DNA of 64,000 nt from Blastomyces gilchristii SLH14081 (lineage: Eukaryota > Ascomycota > Eurotiomycetes > Onygenales > Ajellomycetaceae): assembly GCF_000003855.2 (NCBI RefSeq), contig NW_003101677.1, positions 748,392 to 812,391 of the forward strand, given 5' to 3'. Of this stretch, positions 1 to 10,170 are shown piece after piece (the stretch's first letter is position 1; each line of letters begins with the position of its first letter). The notes beneath the pieces are model-generated. The model ran no database searches, was not told the origin of the DNA, and saw nothing but the letters and a program-made list of their open reading frames with translations. The translations under genes were made by a program, and so were the position numbers.

Positions 1-315
1 TCACAAGAGCGATCTACTCTGCGTATTTATTCCGGCCTGAATAAATAATATTAAATACCAACAACACCTTTGGAAGCGGGCTTGCCAACCTCCTTCAATC
101 TCCATCCCATCCGCCAACTTCCAACCTCCTCCTGTTATTTTTCGTCCACCCTCTGTCCTCTGTTTGTGAGTTACCCATATCGGTTGCTATCAGCAAATAC
201 TACTCTGCTTCATTTACGAATTGACGTCTCTTCCTTCAACCTAACACTACGGCTCCGCTGGCATTTATCTGTCCTAGCAATTTAGTAGCCTGTCCGCACG
301 CACACCGCATCCACC

Positions 316-1379
316 ATGTCTTTCCAAGATCGTGCCCAGCACCAGATCGCTCAGATCGATAAGGAGGTATGTACATTCATTTATTATCATGTTCCCTTAT
401 CTAGCACAATTTCGTCATGAAATGAATAAATCTCCGTTGAATACGGCTGTGCGTTCCTGGCTTCTCTGCGTAGCGCACAAAAAAGGGCAACTCTCCCTCT
501 ACTCAAAAAACCCCAGATATTAATTCGATTACTATCAACTATAGCTGTCCAAATACCCCATCCTGAACAACTTCGAAAGGCAGACCTCTGTTCCAAAGGT
601 CTATGCCTTCCTCGGACTCGTCGGCATCTACTTTTTCCTGGTGTTCTTCAATATTGGCGGAGCTTTCCTGGTTAACTTCGCTGGCTTCCTCATTCCGGGA
701 TACTACTCTCTCCAGGCTTTGTTTACAACCACAAAGACGGATGATACTCAGGTATGGTTCATTGTTCTTGTTGCCCTGCCTACCGTTCCTCACTTTCTGT
801 TGTCTTTGATGAGCGTGATTTGCTAACATGCGCGGAATTTACCTATAGTGGTTGACGGTTCGTACCAATGACTTCCCAGGGGTCATGAAGCCACCCATCC
901 CCGTGTAATCCCTCCCGCCCGCATGATGTAATACTAATCACATGCAAATAGTACTGGGTTGTCTATGCCTGCCTGACTGTTGTTGAGAGCGCTATCAGTG
1001 CTGCCTATTGGTTCCGTATGTCCTTTACAATTCTAGTTTCTCGGTGTTTCTCGGTGCCTCTCTTCATGACATGTATACTAACAAGTTGCGTGTAGCATTC
1101 TACTATATGTTCAAATTTGTTCTTATTCTGTGGATGGCTCTTCCCCAGACTAGGTAAGCAAGTGCTTCTGAAATATCCCATACATGATGCCATACTTTCT
1201 TGCGAGGTTGAATACCCATCCATCCTTCTAACTCACACCGATCAAAACCAATTAGCGGCGCACAACTTGTCTTCCATTCCTTCCTTCAGCCAGTCTTTTC
1301 CCGGTATTTCACCAGTGGATCTACTGCCTCCAACCTCCGCTCCCAGGCAGACCAGGCCACCAAGCCCCACTCGTCCTAA
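316..1379 (+). CDS. YOP1: Yop1, reticulon-like ER membrane-shaping protein
   Basis: Yop1 belongs to the TB2/DP1/HVA22 family. Its paired membrane hairpins wedge into the ER bilayer and help form tubules, together with reticulons. Joining exons 316-366, 545-751, 849-857, 952-1015, 1096-1153 and 1256-1379 gives a 170-residue protein, the normal family length. It begins MSFQDRAQHQIAQ. The hairpin region includes KVYAFLGLVGIYFFLVF and FLIPGYYSLQALFT, and the typical block QWLTYWVVYACLTVVES spans the junction around the 9-base third exon. The tail ends in the polar stretch QATKPHSS. The start ATG has the context CCACC. The gene is convergent with ATG101. Family identity is recognised from the sequence. 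The splice model rests on GT-AG sites and unbroken frame. Confidence 0.95.
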
Positions 1380-2306
1380 AACCATGTCGAAAACAGAAAG
1401 AGAACGGTTGGTCCGGAATTGAAAGGCGACATAAAAATTTCTCGGCTCTTCGTTTACGGTACCCATGCGACTGAACTTCTGCCGCCAGCAGCTTGACTAG
1501 TTTTTTATGTCTCCTTTCAACACCCGCTAGTTTTATGAGACATGATATATAAGGTTTTTGTCAACAAAATTGTATCAGTGGAAGGGTTTCTTGTGCACAA
1601 TGCGGTTCTCTATATGTAGCAACCTCCCCCATATACTGAGAACTGCAAAATTCGGTCCTCCTTTTTTTTTCGTTATTTTTGTTATTGTTCGTTTAGATTG
1701 TTTTTGAGGAGCGTCGGTATGAACGTCACGGAATATGGGGTGGCGAGTGAGGGGCAGAAGGATCGGGGATCCTGGGGGGCTCGTGTAACTCATTTTTTTT
1801 TTGTTTCTTCTGTCTTCCGGTTCCCTTTTTTCCTTTAGGCATTCATATTCATATTTTTCCATCCTTTCGCTTCTCCTTTTATGATCCGTACTTTTCCCTG
1901 AATTGTGATATATACTATTGGCCCCTGATTCAATAATATCGTTTCCCGTTTTTATGGCTGCTGCCCCTGGGACGATAGAATAATAGCAGGGAGCGAGAGA
2001 GTGGGACGACATCGCTCTCTTCTTCCTTCTTGGGCGGGGGTTGTTCAGCTGGAGGAACCCCCTCTTAACTCCGTTGCGTGTTGAACGCTCAGCTTCCCGC
2101 TTTGACAAAAACCGGCGGTTACAGATGATAGGGGGTAAGGTAGGGTCTGTTTGCTTAATCGCGACCCTGGGGAGAGGGGGGGGTTGCGCGGGAATGTAGA
2201 GGAAAAACATTTGGTGTATCTTTGACGTGGGAATGACTGCCACCGATCACTTCGCACATCGGATCCGCAGAAACCTTGGAAGGCAGGGGGGGGGGGATTG
2301 AGGGAC
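1380..2306. other. Convergent 3' region between YOP1 and ATG101
   Basis: This 0.9 kb should hold the 3' untranslated regions of both genes. It contains short T, G and C runs, for example a G run near 2287-2296. A 222-codon open frame on the minus strand has no recognisable domain and I do not treat it as a gene. Confidence 0.5.
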
Positions 2307-3280
2307 TCAATAGAGCCCAAACTTATTGCCCCAACTGTCCAACTTGGGATTCAGCACGATCTGATACGGGAACGGATTCGAGTCGCTCGTGGTAATAGGC
2401 GGGATGTGATCTTTGTCTTTATTGACGATAGCAACGATTTTAAATGCGGCCTTTTGCAGCATTTTCTCCATGGCTTTGCGGACTTTTGCGCGATCTAGTT
2501 AACCGGGGGAAGAATTGAGTTGAGTATATATATTAGTTTTCCAAGCGTTTGTAAACAAAGGGGGGACCAAGAAGAAAGTAGCACATACCCGACTCCGTCC
2601 GCGGCGTCGCAATCGTAACATCAACCGTCCAAATCTCCCAACATACCTCCTCCTCATTCATTCCCCCACCTTCCCTACCACCACCACCACCACCACCACC
2701 GCTCCCCCCAGCACCCCCCCTCCCCGCCAACCCGCCCACAAGCCACCTCCCTCCCCCAACAAGCCCGGCCCCAAACCCCAACGGCCCCGCACTAGCCTTC
2801 CTCCTCCTCTTCTCGAAAAACTGCACAGCAATGCGCCCTCGCACGCCGCCATTGGGCGAATTGGCCGACGACGATAGATGCTGGCGGATCAGGGAGTTGA
2901 CGCGGGCGTCGATGAGGGTTTCGAGCTCGACGTCGCTAATGGCGGGGAGGGTGAGGTTTAGGACGTCGAAGGAGGTGGGGCGGATGCAGGGGAAGTAGCG
3001 GTGGAAGAAGATTGTGTGGAGGATGCCTGTTGTTTGTTGTTTGTTGTTAGTTTGTTAGTGAGGTTTTATATATATATATATATATATATTTAAGTGGGGG
3101 GTTTGTTAGGGGGAAGGAGTTGTAGGAGGAGGGTGAAGAACATATTCTGTGTGCTGTGCTGTGGTATTCAGACGGGTATATATACGCACCTTTCACAATA
3201 TCCTTAACGGAAGTGGGATCAGCGAAGACCTCGAGGATATACTCTGGAGGCTTGCGAGGATCCGTCTTTGGCGACAACAT
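2307..3280 (-). CDS. ATG101: Atg101, autophagy-initiation complex subunit
   Basis: Atg101 is a HORMA-fold protein that partners Atg13 in the Atg1/ULK initiation complex. It occurs in filamentous fungi and animals but not in budding yeast. Exons 3280-3190, 3026-2589 and 2494-2307 give 238 residues. Family blocks are visible: PPEYILEVFADPTSVKDIVKG, then the HRYFPCIRP/FDVLNLTLPAI segment, then WEIWTVDVTIATPRTESDRAKVRKAMEKML, and near the C terminus HIPPITTSDSNPFPYQI. Between RGRIAVQFFEKRRRK and the WEIW block lies a low-complexity Gly/Ala/Leu-rich insertion of roughly 45 residues that includes a run of Gly coded by a CCA repeat on the plus strand. I could not find a clear WF-finger motif; the insertion may have displaced it. 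Intron 1 contains a TA repeat. Confidence 0.9.
3067..3090. repeat. TA dinucleotide microsatellite in ATG101 intron 1
   Basis: About twelve TA units lie inside the first intron of ATG101. Such a tract is expected to vary in length between strains. Confidence 0.85.
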
Positions 3281-5244
3281 GGTTAACTATTTGTTTTCTT
3301 TCCGTTTTCCGTTTTCCTTCTTTCTCCCACTCGATCCTTGTTATACAATCTAATATATATCTTGGTTCTCCCCCCTTTTTTATTCTTTTTTTTTTTTGCT
3401 CTTCTCCGTGCGTTTTGCGTAGGGATGCTTTTCTTCCTTTCGAACGATTGTCCGCGAATGTTAATAGATGTCCATGTGCGGAAGACAGAAATGCGATTGT
3501 GGGAGGTGGAGCGGGGAAAACGAGGATGTCATTAGTGTGAAGCACAGACTGCGGAAGGGGTTTTTTTTTTTCTTTTTCGTTCTCCTCCCCTTTTTTTCCT
3601 ATCTTCTCTTTCTTTTGCAGGTAGAAGGTAGGTGTGCGATTGTGGAGGTTTCAAGTTGGAGCAGAATTGATATCTCTGTGCAACAACGGGACGAACAGAC
3701 GGGGAGGCGGGGAGGCGGGGAGAGTATGTAGAAGCCAGATTTTTCGATTATAAAGCGGGGTTTATTTTTGCGCCCGCAGCTTTTTTTTCTTCTTTTCTTT
3801 TTGTTCGTTTTTTTTTTTTTTTTTTTTGGTGTAACTTAACTAGTTACGGCTCTATCAGCTCAGCTGAAAAGTAGTTATTTAAGCTCCTGCATGCAGCTTG
3901 TACGAGTTAGGACTCGAAACTTAGTTAACACTGAACGCTGGTACGAGACGCACCGTGAAGCAACGGGGGGGACATTGATCGTAGTAGTAAGTAGGTAATG
4001 ATCAATGGGCAGACGCCTTATTAGCAGAAGAGCTGTTGGAGAATCATGCCAGTTACCAGGGCGGAGGGCGGAGGAGCGGAAGAAAGCGAACAGTGGAAGA
4101 AGATGGACAAGAGACCGCTCATTCTTTTTCATGTGTGTGCGTTGTGCTCAGCATAGAAAAGCAGTTTTAGTATAGTAACTTATAGCACACACTACCTACC
4201 CCTCCATGACGGGATTCCCGGGTTCTTGTTTAGTGCTTTGTGGCTGGATAATTCCTTGTCTTGATTGACTTTAACAAGATCATATCCAGAATCTGGCTTT
4301 TAAATAAGTTGGTTGGTGACTTATTAATAAGTCCGTCGTTTAGAAACTGGTCGCCACTCTCTCCTCTCTCTCGGCTTCCACCGGTTTTTTTCATTGGAGA
4401 CAGATGAAAGCAAATATCAATAATCAATATAAATAGGTGAGTGGGTTGGAACATCTCGAAGACGCCGCCGATTCTCCTAAATAGACCATAAGAAATTGGA
4501 CATTTAGCACCCGTCCCTTCCCCAGGGCTAGCTGATTGATATTTTGATATTGCTATGAGATTGGGAGGCATACATTATACATATAGTATACATTTATTTA
4601 AACAACCAGAGGAGCGTTTATCCACGCAAAGATCCTCTCCATACTTGAAATTATGTCATTGTTCAGACCAGTACCTGTACAACCATAACCAGAGCTGTCT
4701 TTCTAACACGATTAACCAATATCACAAATATTATGTATATGGCATTTACTGCACCTGTCGTAGTCAACAATTTTTCTTTTTCGTTTTCTTCCCCCGTGTA
4801 CATACAAATAGAAAGGCCAGCTAAAACAACTTTTCAGCTTGACATTAACCCTGATAAATATCAAAGAACCTCCCATCTGAAGTACACATTCACTACACCC
4901 TCTCCTCAGCATCACTTTTCAGTGCTTGAAATAAACCTCAAAGCTGAACTGCTAACTGGAATTGACACTCTGCATTCAAAAAACAAACAAGAATGAGCAC
5001 TTCATGGGGTTTTCAAACCAGTGCAGCACACCATAGAAGCAGAAAGAGAAAAAAAAAAGACACAGCTCATCTAGCCATCAATATCATTTCTTTGTTCAAC
5101 AGTTCACAACAGTTCATGAATCTGTTCTGGGATCAGCAAAGGATTTTGAAAAGTAAACAAGGATGAACATTCAGAGGGTCCAATTGTTAGCAGTATACCA
5201 TAAAATGAAGAAGTAAAACAATGAGAAGACAGTCCACCCAGCCA
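3281..5244. other. Gene-free, low-complexity region upstream of ATG101
   Basis: I see no gene in these 2 kb. The part next to ATG101 is its promoter. The stretch holds several T runs, the longest at 3808-3827, and a G-rich direct repeat (GGGGAGGC units) near 3699-3720. Small open frames here have low-complexity translations. Confidence 0.5.
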
Positions 5245-5926
5245 TCATTCCTCCAGTTTAATAGATAACGGATCTGCTCCAGGGTCGGCGAAGCATTCGA
5301 AGTCCTCCCACTCATCTGGGGCGTTTCTTTCCCAAGGGAGTATCAGTTTTCTTCCTCCGATGGAGATGAAGTCGCTGATAGCCTGATCGCTGAGCTCCTG
5401 ACGAAGCTCTAAAATATGGTAAAATCCGAACTGGAATTTCTCAGCGCACTGGTCGGTTAATAGTCTGCGCATCCATCCAGGGCCATCCTGCGACATAAAA
5501 ATTCCACGTCAAAGGCATCACTCCGCCGCTTCTTTTGTCCGTTCTCATCATCTTGTCGAAGATAGAAGCATTTTATTTTCATCGCTAACGCGTACTCAAG
5601 GTTCGGAACACGAATTCGGCGAAATGAGAGTAGGTGATGCCCCAGATTCTCCAATGTCACAGTTTCGTAAGGATGTCAATAGTGACAGCTTCACCACCAC
5701 CAAAACGAAGTCCCCCTCCGATGTTGGAAAAGCCGGGCTGGTCGGCCAGCACACTGATCAGCGTGGATATGTTTTCTTTGGCAGAAACGAGAATGTCGAC
5801 ATCATTTGTTGTTCTGTTGCTCCCAAGCAGCTGCATCGCCGCCCCGCCGATCAACACAAAACAATTCCCGAGGCACTTCTCAACTGCCTGAATGTAGGCT
5901 CGGGCATTTTCAGCTTTGGTGGACAT
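5245..5926 (-). pseudogene. Nucleotidyltransferase-like gene broken by two frameshifts
   Basis: Three minus-strand frames join into one protein-like reading. The first frame starts at ATG 5926 and contains GGAAMQLLGSNRTTNDVDIL, which fits the nucleotidyltransferase-superfamily pattern: GG at residues 27-28 and a D-x-D pair at residues 42 and 44. It stops near 5657 just after VTIDILTKL. The second frame continues with VPNLEYALAMKIKCFYLRQD and KRRSDAFDVEFL. The third runs from about 5496 to the stop at 5245 and includes QFGFYHILELRQELSDQ and KLILPWERNAP. No intron with plausible sites bridges either break. The second break lies at a run of five A on the plus strand (5497-5501), so a sequencing error is possible there. 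I recognise the pieces as a fungal hypothetical family from memory. Decay is the simplest reading. Confidence 0.6.
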
Positions 5927-6460
5927 CGCTCTAAATGAACGCTCGATTGGGTGATGCCTCTGAATTCACACGTAACACTGCAAGGTAGCTAGCTGTCTGT
6001 TTGTCCACCAACAGACTCTTATTGTTATGGTGCCATGAAGACCTCCTGCAAATTATATCAGGCACGGGGAGGATAGGGGCAAAGAACGAGGCACTTTTTT
6101 GTCGAGGCCTGCTAGAGCTAAATAGGATAGAGAAGTCGCAATATGAATGTGAGTAGGGCGAGGAAGGAGAAGGGACGAGAATACGAGTAAACTTAGGCAG
6201 AGCTACAAAGAGGAAAGAGATCCCCACGAAGGCAGGGAAACTTAGCATTCGCTGGCGGTGCCGCAAGATTGAAAGGGGTTCTGCGTATCAATGCCCAGGA
6301 CCTAGCCAGCAGCTCAATTTTCTCAGCCAATCCAGAATATAGTATACCTTCACCATGTCAGATGTCATCCTGAATGCATTTTGCAGGGTTATCCGTTTAA
6401 CTAGTGGTAGACAGATCAATACTCTTCGGATGTTCTATGTCGCGCTCCTCTTGAAGCTTG

Positions 6461-7278
6461 CTATTTGCACGATCTCGGTACTTCTGTTTTAAATATAGCC
6501 GCAAGCTTCAGGTCCCTCCTTGGAACCAGAGCTCCTGCTTCTTCAGGAGTTACAATCCCCGCGCGGATCTGCTGCCTCTGATAACAGACCTTCTGCCGCA
6601 CGGGGCGCATTATGACTTTGAGGAATAGCTCGATAAAGAATTGATCCTCACTAGGAAGGTATGCGATTATATCTTTGACAAAACTCAGTAGGTATACATA
6701 GTGACATCCAAAGTAAGAGGTAATGGTATAATTTAAGCCTTTAGCCGAATAGCGGTCAGCGACTATATCAATTATAGCTAACATATAGATAGTCATGTTT
6801 AATGTCATAATGTTTTGAAGAACCGAGCTCACCTCGACAGGCTGGCCCGGTTATCAATTTTTACCTAATGGTGCTGATGATTGGATGACAAGCATCATTA
6901 TCATGCCTGCAAAATTCTGGAATCTCGATTTGAGTCGCGATGCCTAGAGTAGAGACATCTTTCTCTTTCAAAATACCCCTTCCTTGCGGAGGCTTGTCTA
7001 TTTTGTTGTGCTCTCCTTGACTGCAGTTTCGTCAAAGAATATCTCATGAGTTTGCGGAACTTCTTCGTAACCCCTCGAAGCGAGAGCTGAACGGGCAGTT
7101 TCCAGTTGCTCATCTGCAATTGCGAATTGGAAACCGAAGGGGATCGGTGGATAGTTACCCAACGGCAACGAGAATGAGATCACCGACGATACAGTGTCTC
7201 ACACCTGCGTCTTTTGAAGATTTCTTCAGGGGCCCAGTCGGATTTTGCCAAACTAAGTTTTTCGTAACCATCCATCAT
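6461..7278 (-). pseudogene. Decayed fungal hypothetical gene
   Basis: The pieces on the minus strand are out of frame with one another. A possible start lies at 7278 (MMDGYEKLSLAKSDWAPEE), then a stop. A second frame from about 7183 reads PFGFQFAIADEQLETARSAL and EVPQTHEIFFDETAVKEST. A third, 6832-6461, reads SYFGCHYVYLLSFVKDIIAYL, DQFFIELFLKVIM and TPEEAGALVPRRDLKLAAIF. The order and spacing match a family of uncharacterised fungal proteins I recall, but no continuous frame or intron set joins them. No function is assigned. It lies in tandem with the nucleotidyltransferase-like pseudogene, on the same strand, which suggests a decaying accessory island. Confidence 0.5.
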
Positions 7279-7516
7279 GGGCGTATACTGTTAGAGGCGT
7301 AAGAAGTAAAGAACTAGATATCAGAAAAGCAGAAGGGATAAAGGGGATCACCTCTGCGGATCATGTGGTAATCATGTGATAAATCAAAGCCCTGGCAAAT
7401 CAGTGGTATTGACAAGGAAGTTGGCTAGGTTATAACTATTTAACCTCTAAGTACTCCGTAGTTAACTTTTATAAACATAGCAATAACCTTCCTGATCAAA
7501 TACCCTTCCCGATAAC

Positions 7517-7624
7517 CTTGTACCGCCACACCAAAATTTGTATGTAGTGTTACTTTTGAAACAAATAACTATAACAAACAAATCAAGGTAGCGCTACATA
7601 TAAATTTTGGTGTGGCGGTACAAG
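7517..7624. mobile_element. MITE-like foldback element with 33-bp terminal inverted repeats
   Basis: The left arm begins at 7517 with CTTGTACCGCCACACCAAAA. The reverse complement of the right arm, ending at 7624, begins with the same bases. The arms match over about 33 bases with two transition differences and flank a loop of about 40 bases. There is no coding capacity. I could not identify a clear target-site duplication. The shape fits a miniature inverted-repeat transposable element, although a stable hairpin of other origin is possible. Confidence 0.6.
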
Positions 7625-7965
7625 AGCTTTACGCTGCGGTAACTAACTAGGTACAAAGTTGATGACGTAAGTCAAGACAAACACATGATAACTTAGCCGA
7701 GGATCTTTCCATGTCGGCTCCGGCGCGGTTGGCTGGTTGCAGCTGGCGGACGGAGCTATACCTAGGTAATCACCGTGCTGGGCAAGAGACAACCCAAACG
7801 CGGCTCTTTTACGCTCTTCTTTGCAGTTTCTGAGAGTCTGCAGGTCTACGTCTTTACTAACAGACTTGAGCCATGAGATAACTTAACCACCTGGCTGTAA
7901 ATTGAATTGCGATCCTTCATATTCTTGAAGACCCGATCTCAGCCCAACCCCGATCTTTTTTCGAA

Positions 7966-10019
7966 ATGATAGGCGCGACGAGACGCTGGTTTCGCCGCCA
8001 TCGCAATGGTATAGCTATTGGAGTTGGCGTTGTTGGAGCGGGATATCTGGCCGGCCAATATGTTCTATCGAAGATCTCGGAGAGCAGGGAGCGCATGAGT
8101 AGTGAGCGGATTGCCCGAGAGAAGTACTTATCCCAGCGAGGACAACTCCAACCCTCCCAAAAGAATCTGGACATCTTTACAAATGCTTCTATATTTTACA
8201 TGGTCTGACATTCCCTTTCATTCTGCCACTGCAGTCTGCGAAGGAGATTTGAACAAAACCAGACGGACTGCACTTTTACAGTGCTTGCCTTGCTCCCGAC
8301 GGCGGCGGAGAATATTCTTGAAGCTCTACCCGTGGAGGAGTTGACAAAGGAGTTGCAACAGAAGAAGGCTGAACGGCTTGCAAAACTAAATGCTGGCGAG
8401 ATTACGGGCTCAGATATTAGTAGCTTAGGTGCCCAGAGTGCGACGGAGGACGATGGGCGGAGCCTTTCGAGCTTACGGAGTGAGGGGTACGTGCATACCA
8501 GCCAGGTTGCGGATAGCTCTTCGGGACTGGAGACTCCTAAATCGAAGAGCAGGACACAGTTGTGGAATGATCTGAAGATAAATTGTGAGTTTGAACCCGT
8601 ATAAAAGAAGAGAAATCAAGGCTCCGGTTGTCCCTTTATGTTTATTTATTTATTTTTTCTAACGGATGAGGTAGCTTTGACGAGATCCTTTACTCTGATA
8701 TACACACTTTCCCTCCTCACCCTCCTCACGCGCATCCAACTCAACCTCCTCGGCAGACGAAATTACCTCTCGAGCGTGGTATCGCTTGCCTCTCCTCCGC
8801 AGAATCAGTCAACAATCAATCTTGAGGACCACGACGATGAAGGTATTGGACATGCATTTGGCAATGACTTTGAAACCAACCGTCGTTATCTTACATTCAG
8901 CTGGTGGTTGCTACATCGCGGCTGGCGACAGCTGATGGAAAAGGTCAAGGAAGCTGTAGAGGAGGTGTTTGGACCAGTAAATCCACGAGTGGATATCACG
9001 CAAGAAAGGCTGTCCGAATTGACGCTCGCTGTGCGGAAGAAGGTTGAAGGTGCCACGGAAGAAGAGCGGAGGTAAGCCCACCCACTCCGTCCTGTCCACA
9101 TTTTTTATACTTCTCTCTGGTTGGTAACATACTAATAAGGAACCCTATTCACAGATCGACGAAATGGCTATCATACCTTCTCCCCTCGCGGGACCAGGAA
9201 GATTACGTTCTCAAGGAATCTGGCGTCCTCTCTGCCTCAGAAACCTCATCTCTCCAAAATCCTTCCAGCCTCCGCCATCTCCTAGACGAGACCTCCGACC
9301 TCATCGACTCCCCGCAATTCACCCAAATCCTTACCCTCCTCAACAACGAAGCCTTCTCCGCATTAATCGATAACAAATGTGCCATCGAAGCCTTCAAAAG
9401 CACCACCCCTGCCCATCAGACCCCAACTGCCCAAGAAGGCCAACAACAAGAACCACAAAACTTCTCCTCATCCGTAACCCTCACCCAAACCACATACGAC
9501 TCCACATCTACCCCCGTCTCCAAAGCCAAACTCGCAACCATCCTAGCGGTAATCGCCCGCCAAGCACACGTCATCGGAAACGGTACCGAGCCCCCCAACG
9601 ACTACATCACAGCCATGGAACAAGGCGTACGCGAACTCGAAGCCTTCGCCGCAGTCGTATACAGCAGCAACTTCTTTGACGCGAAACTGCCTGTCCCCGG
9701 CTCGAACCCGGAGGGTGGGGCGTGCCCTGGTGAACCGTCGTCGATGGCTGCGACTCACATTGCTAATGCCACCAATGACGATGCGCCGTCGTGGCGTAAT
9801 TCGCCTGGTTTCGCTGCGACAGCTGAGGTGGGCGGGTTGGGTGAAGGCAAGGAGGAGGTGGTGGTGGAGGTAGGGGCCGAGGAGAGTATCGTTGACCTGG
9901 GAGCCCAGCCTTCAGGCGATCATGGTGCTACTACCCCGAGTTTTGAGAAGGTTTGGGGGAAAGCAGTTGAGGAGCAGCAGCAGCAGCAGCAACAGCAGGA
10001 GGAGGAGTGTTCTTCGTGA
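7966..10019 (+). CDS. PEX3: Pex3, peroxisomal membrane biogenesis factor
   Basis: Pex3 is the membrane docking receptor for Pex19 and is needed to insert peroxisomal membrane proteins. Exons 7966-8123, 8235-8584, 8675-9071 and 9155-10019 give 589 residues. The N terminus has the typical basic patch then a membrane segment: MIGATRRWFRRHRNGIAIG, with the hydrophobic stretch at about residues 14-35. Other family blocks are LRRRFEQNQTDCTFTVLALLP, LTRSFTLIYTLSLLTLLTRI, NRRYLTFSWWLLHRGWRQLM and AMEQGVRELEAFAAVVYSSN. The protein is longer than yeast Pex3 (about 440 residues) because of an internal Ser/Gly-rich linker and a C-terminal acidic and Gln-rich tail ending QQQEEECSS. It is followed on the same strand by KHA1 after 1.6 kb. 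Confidence 0.95.
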
Positions 10020-10042
10020 CATGCTATGTTATATTTATCTAG

Positions 10043-10066
10043 TATTATTATTATTATTATTATTAT
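10043..10066. repeat. ATT trinucleotide microsatellite
   Basis: About eight ATT units lie just downstream of the PEX3 stop codon, probably in its 3' untranslated region. Confidence 0.85.
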
Positions 10067-10130
10067 CTATTTCTACTTTATATTATTGGGTACAATTCTA
10101 TCATTCTTTTTTCTACTACATATCTTGGAT

Positions 10131-10132
10131 TT

Positions 10133-10168
<36 letters not shown>

Positions 10169-10170
10169 TT
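10131..10170. repeat. TTTC tetranucleotide microsatellite
   Basis: About ten TTTC units, followed by a T run, lie downstream of PEX3. Confidence 0.9.

Noticed and set aside
539..829. 96-codon frame antisense to YOP1 exon 2
   Set aside because: A shadow of the strongly supported YOP1 exon on the other strand.
1575..2243. 222-codon open frame on the minus strand between YOP1 and ATG101
   Set aside because: It has a low-complexity, basic, Pro-rich translation with no motif and lies in the 3' ends of two convergent genes.
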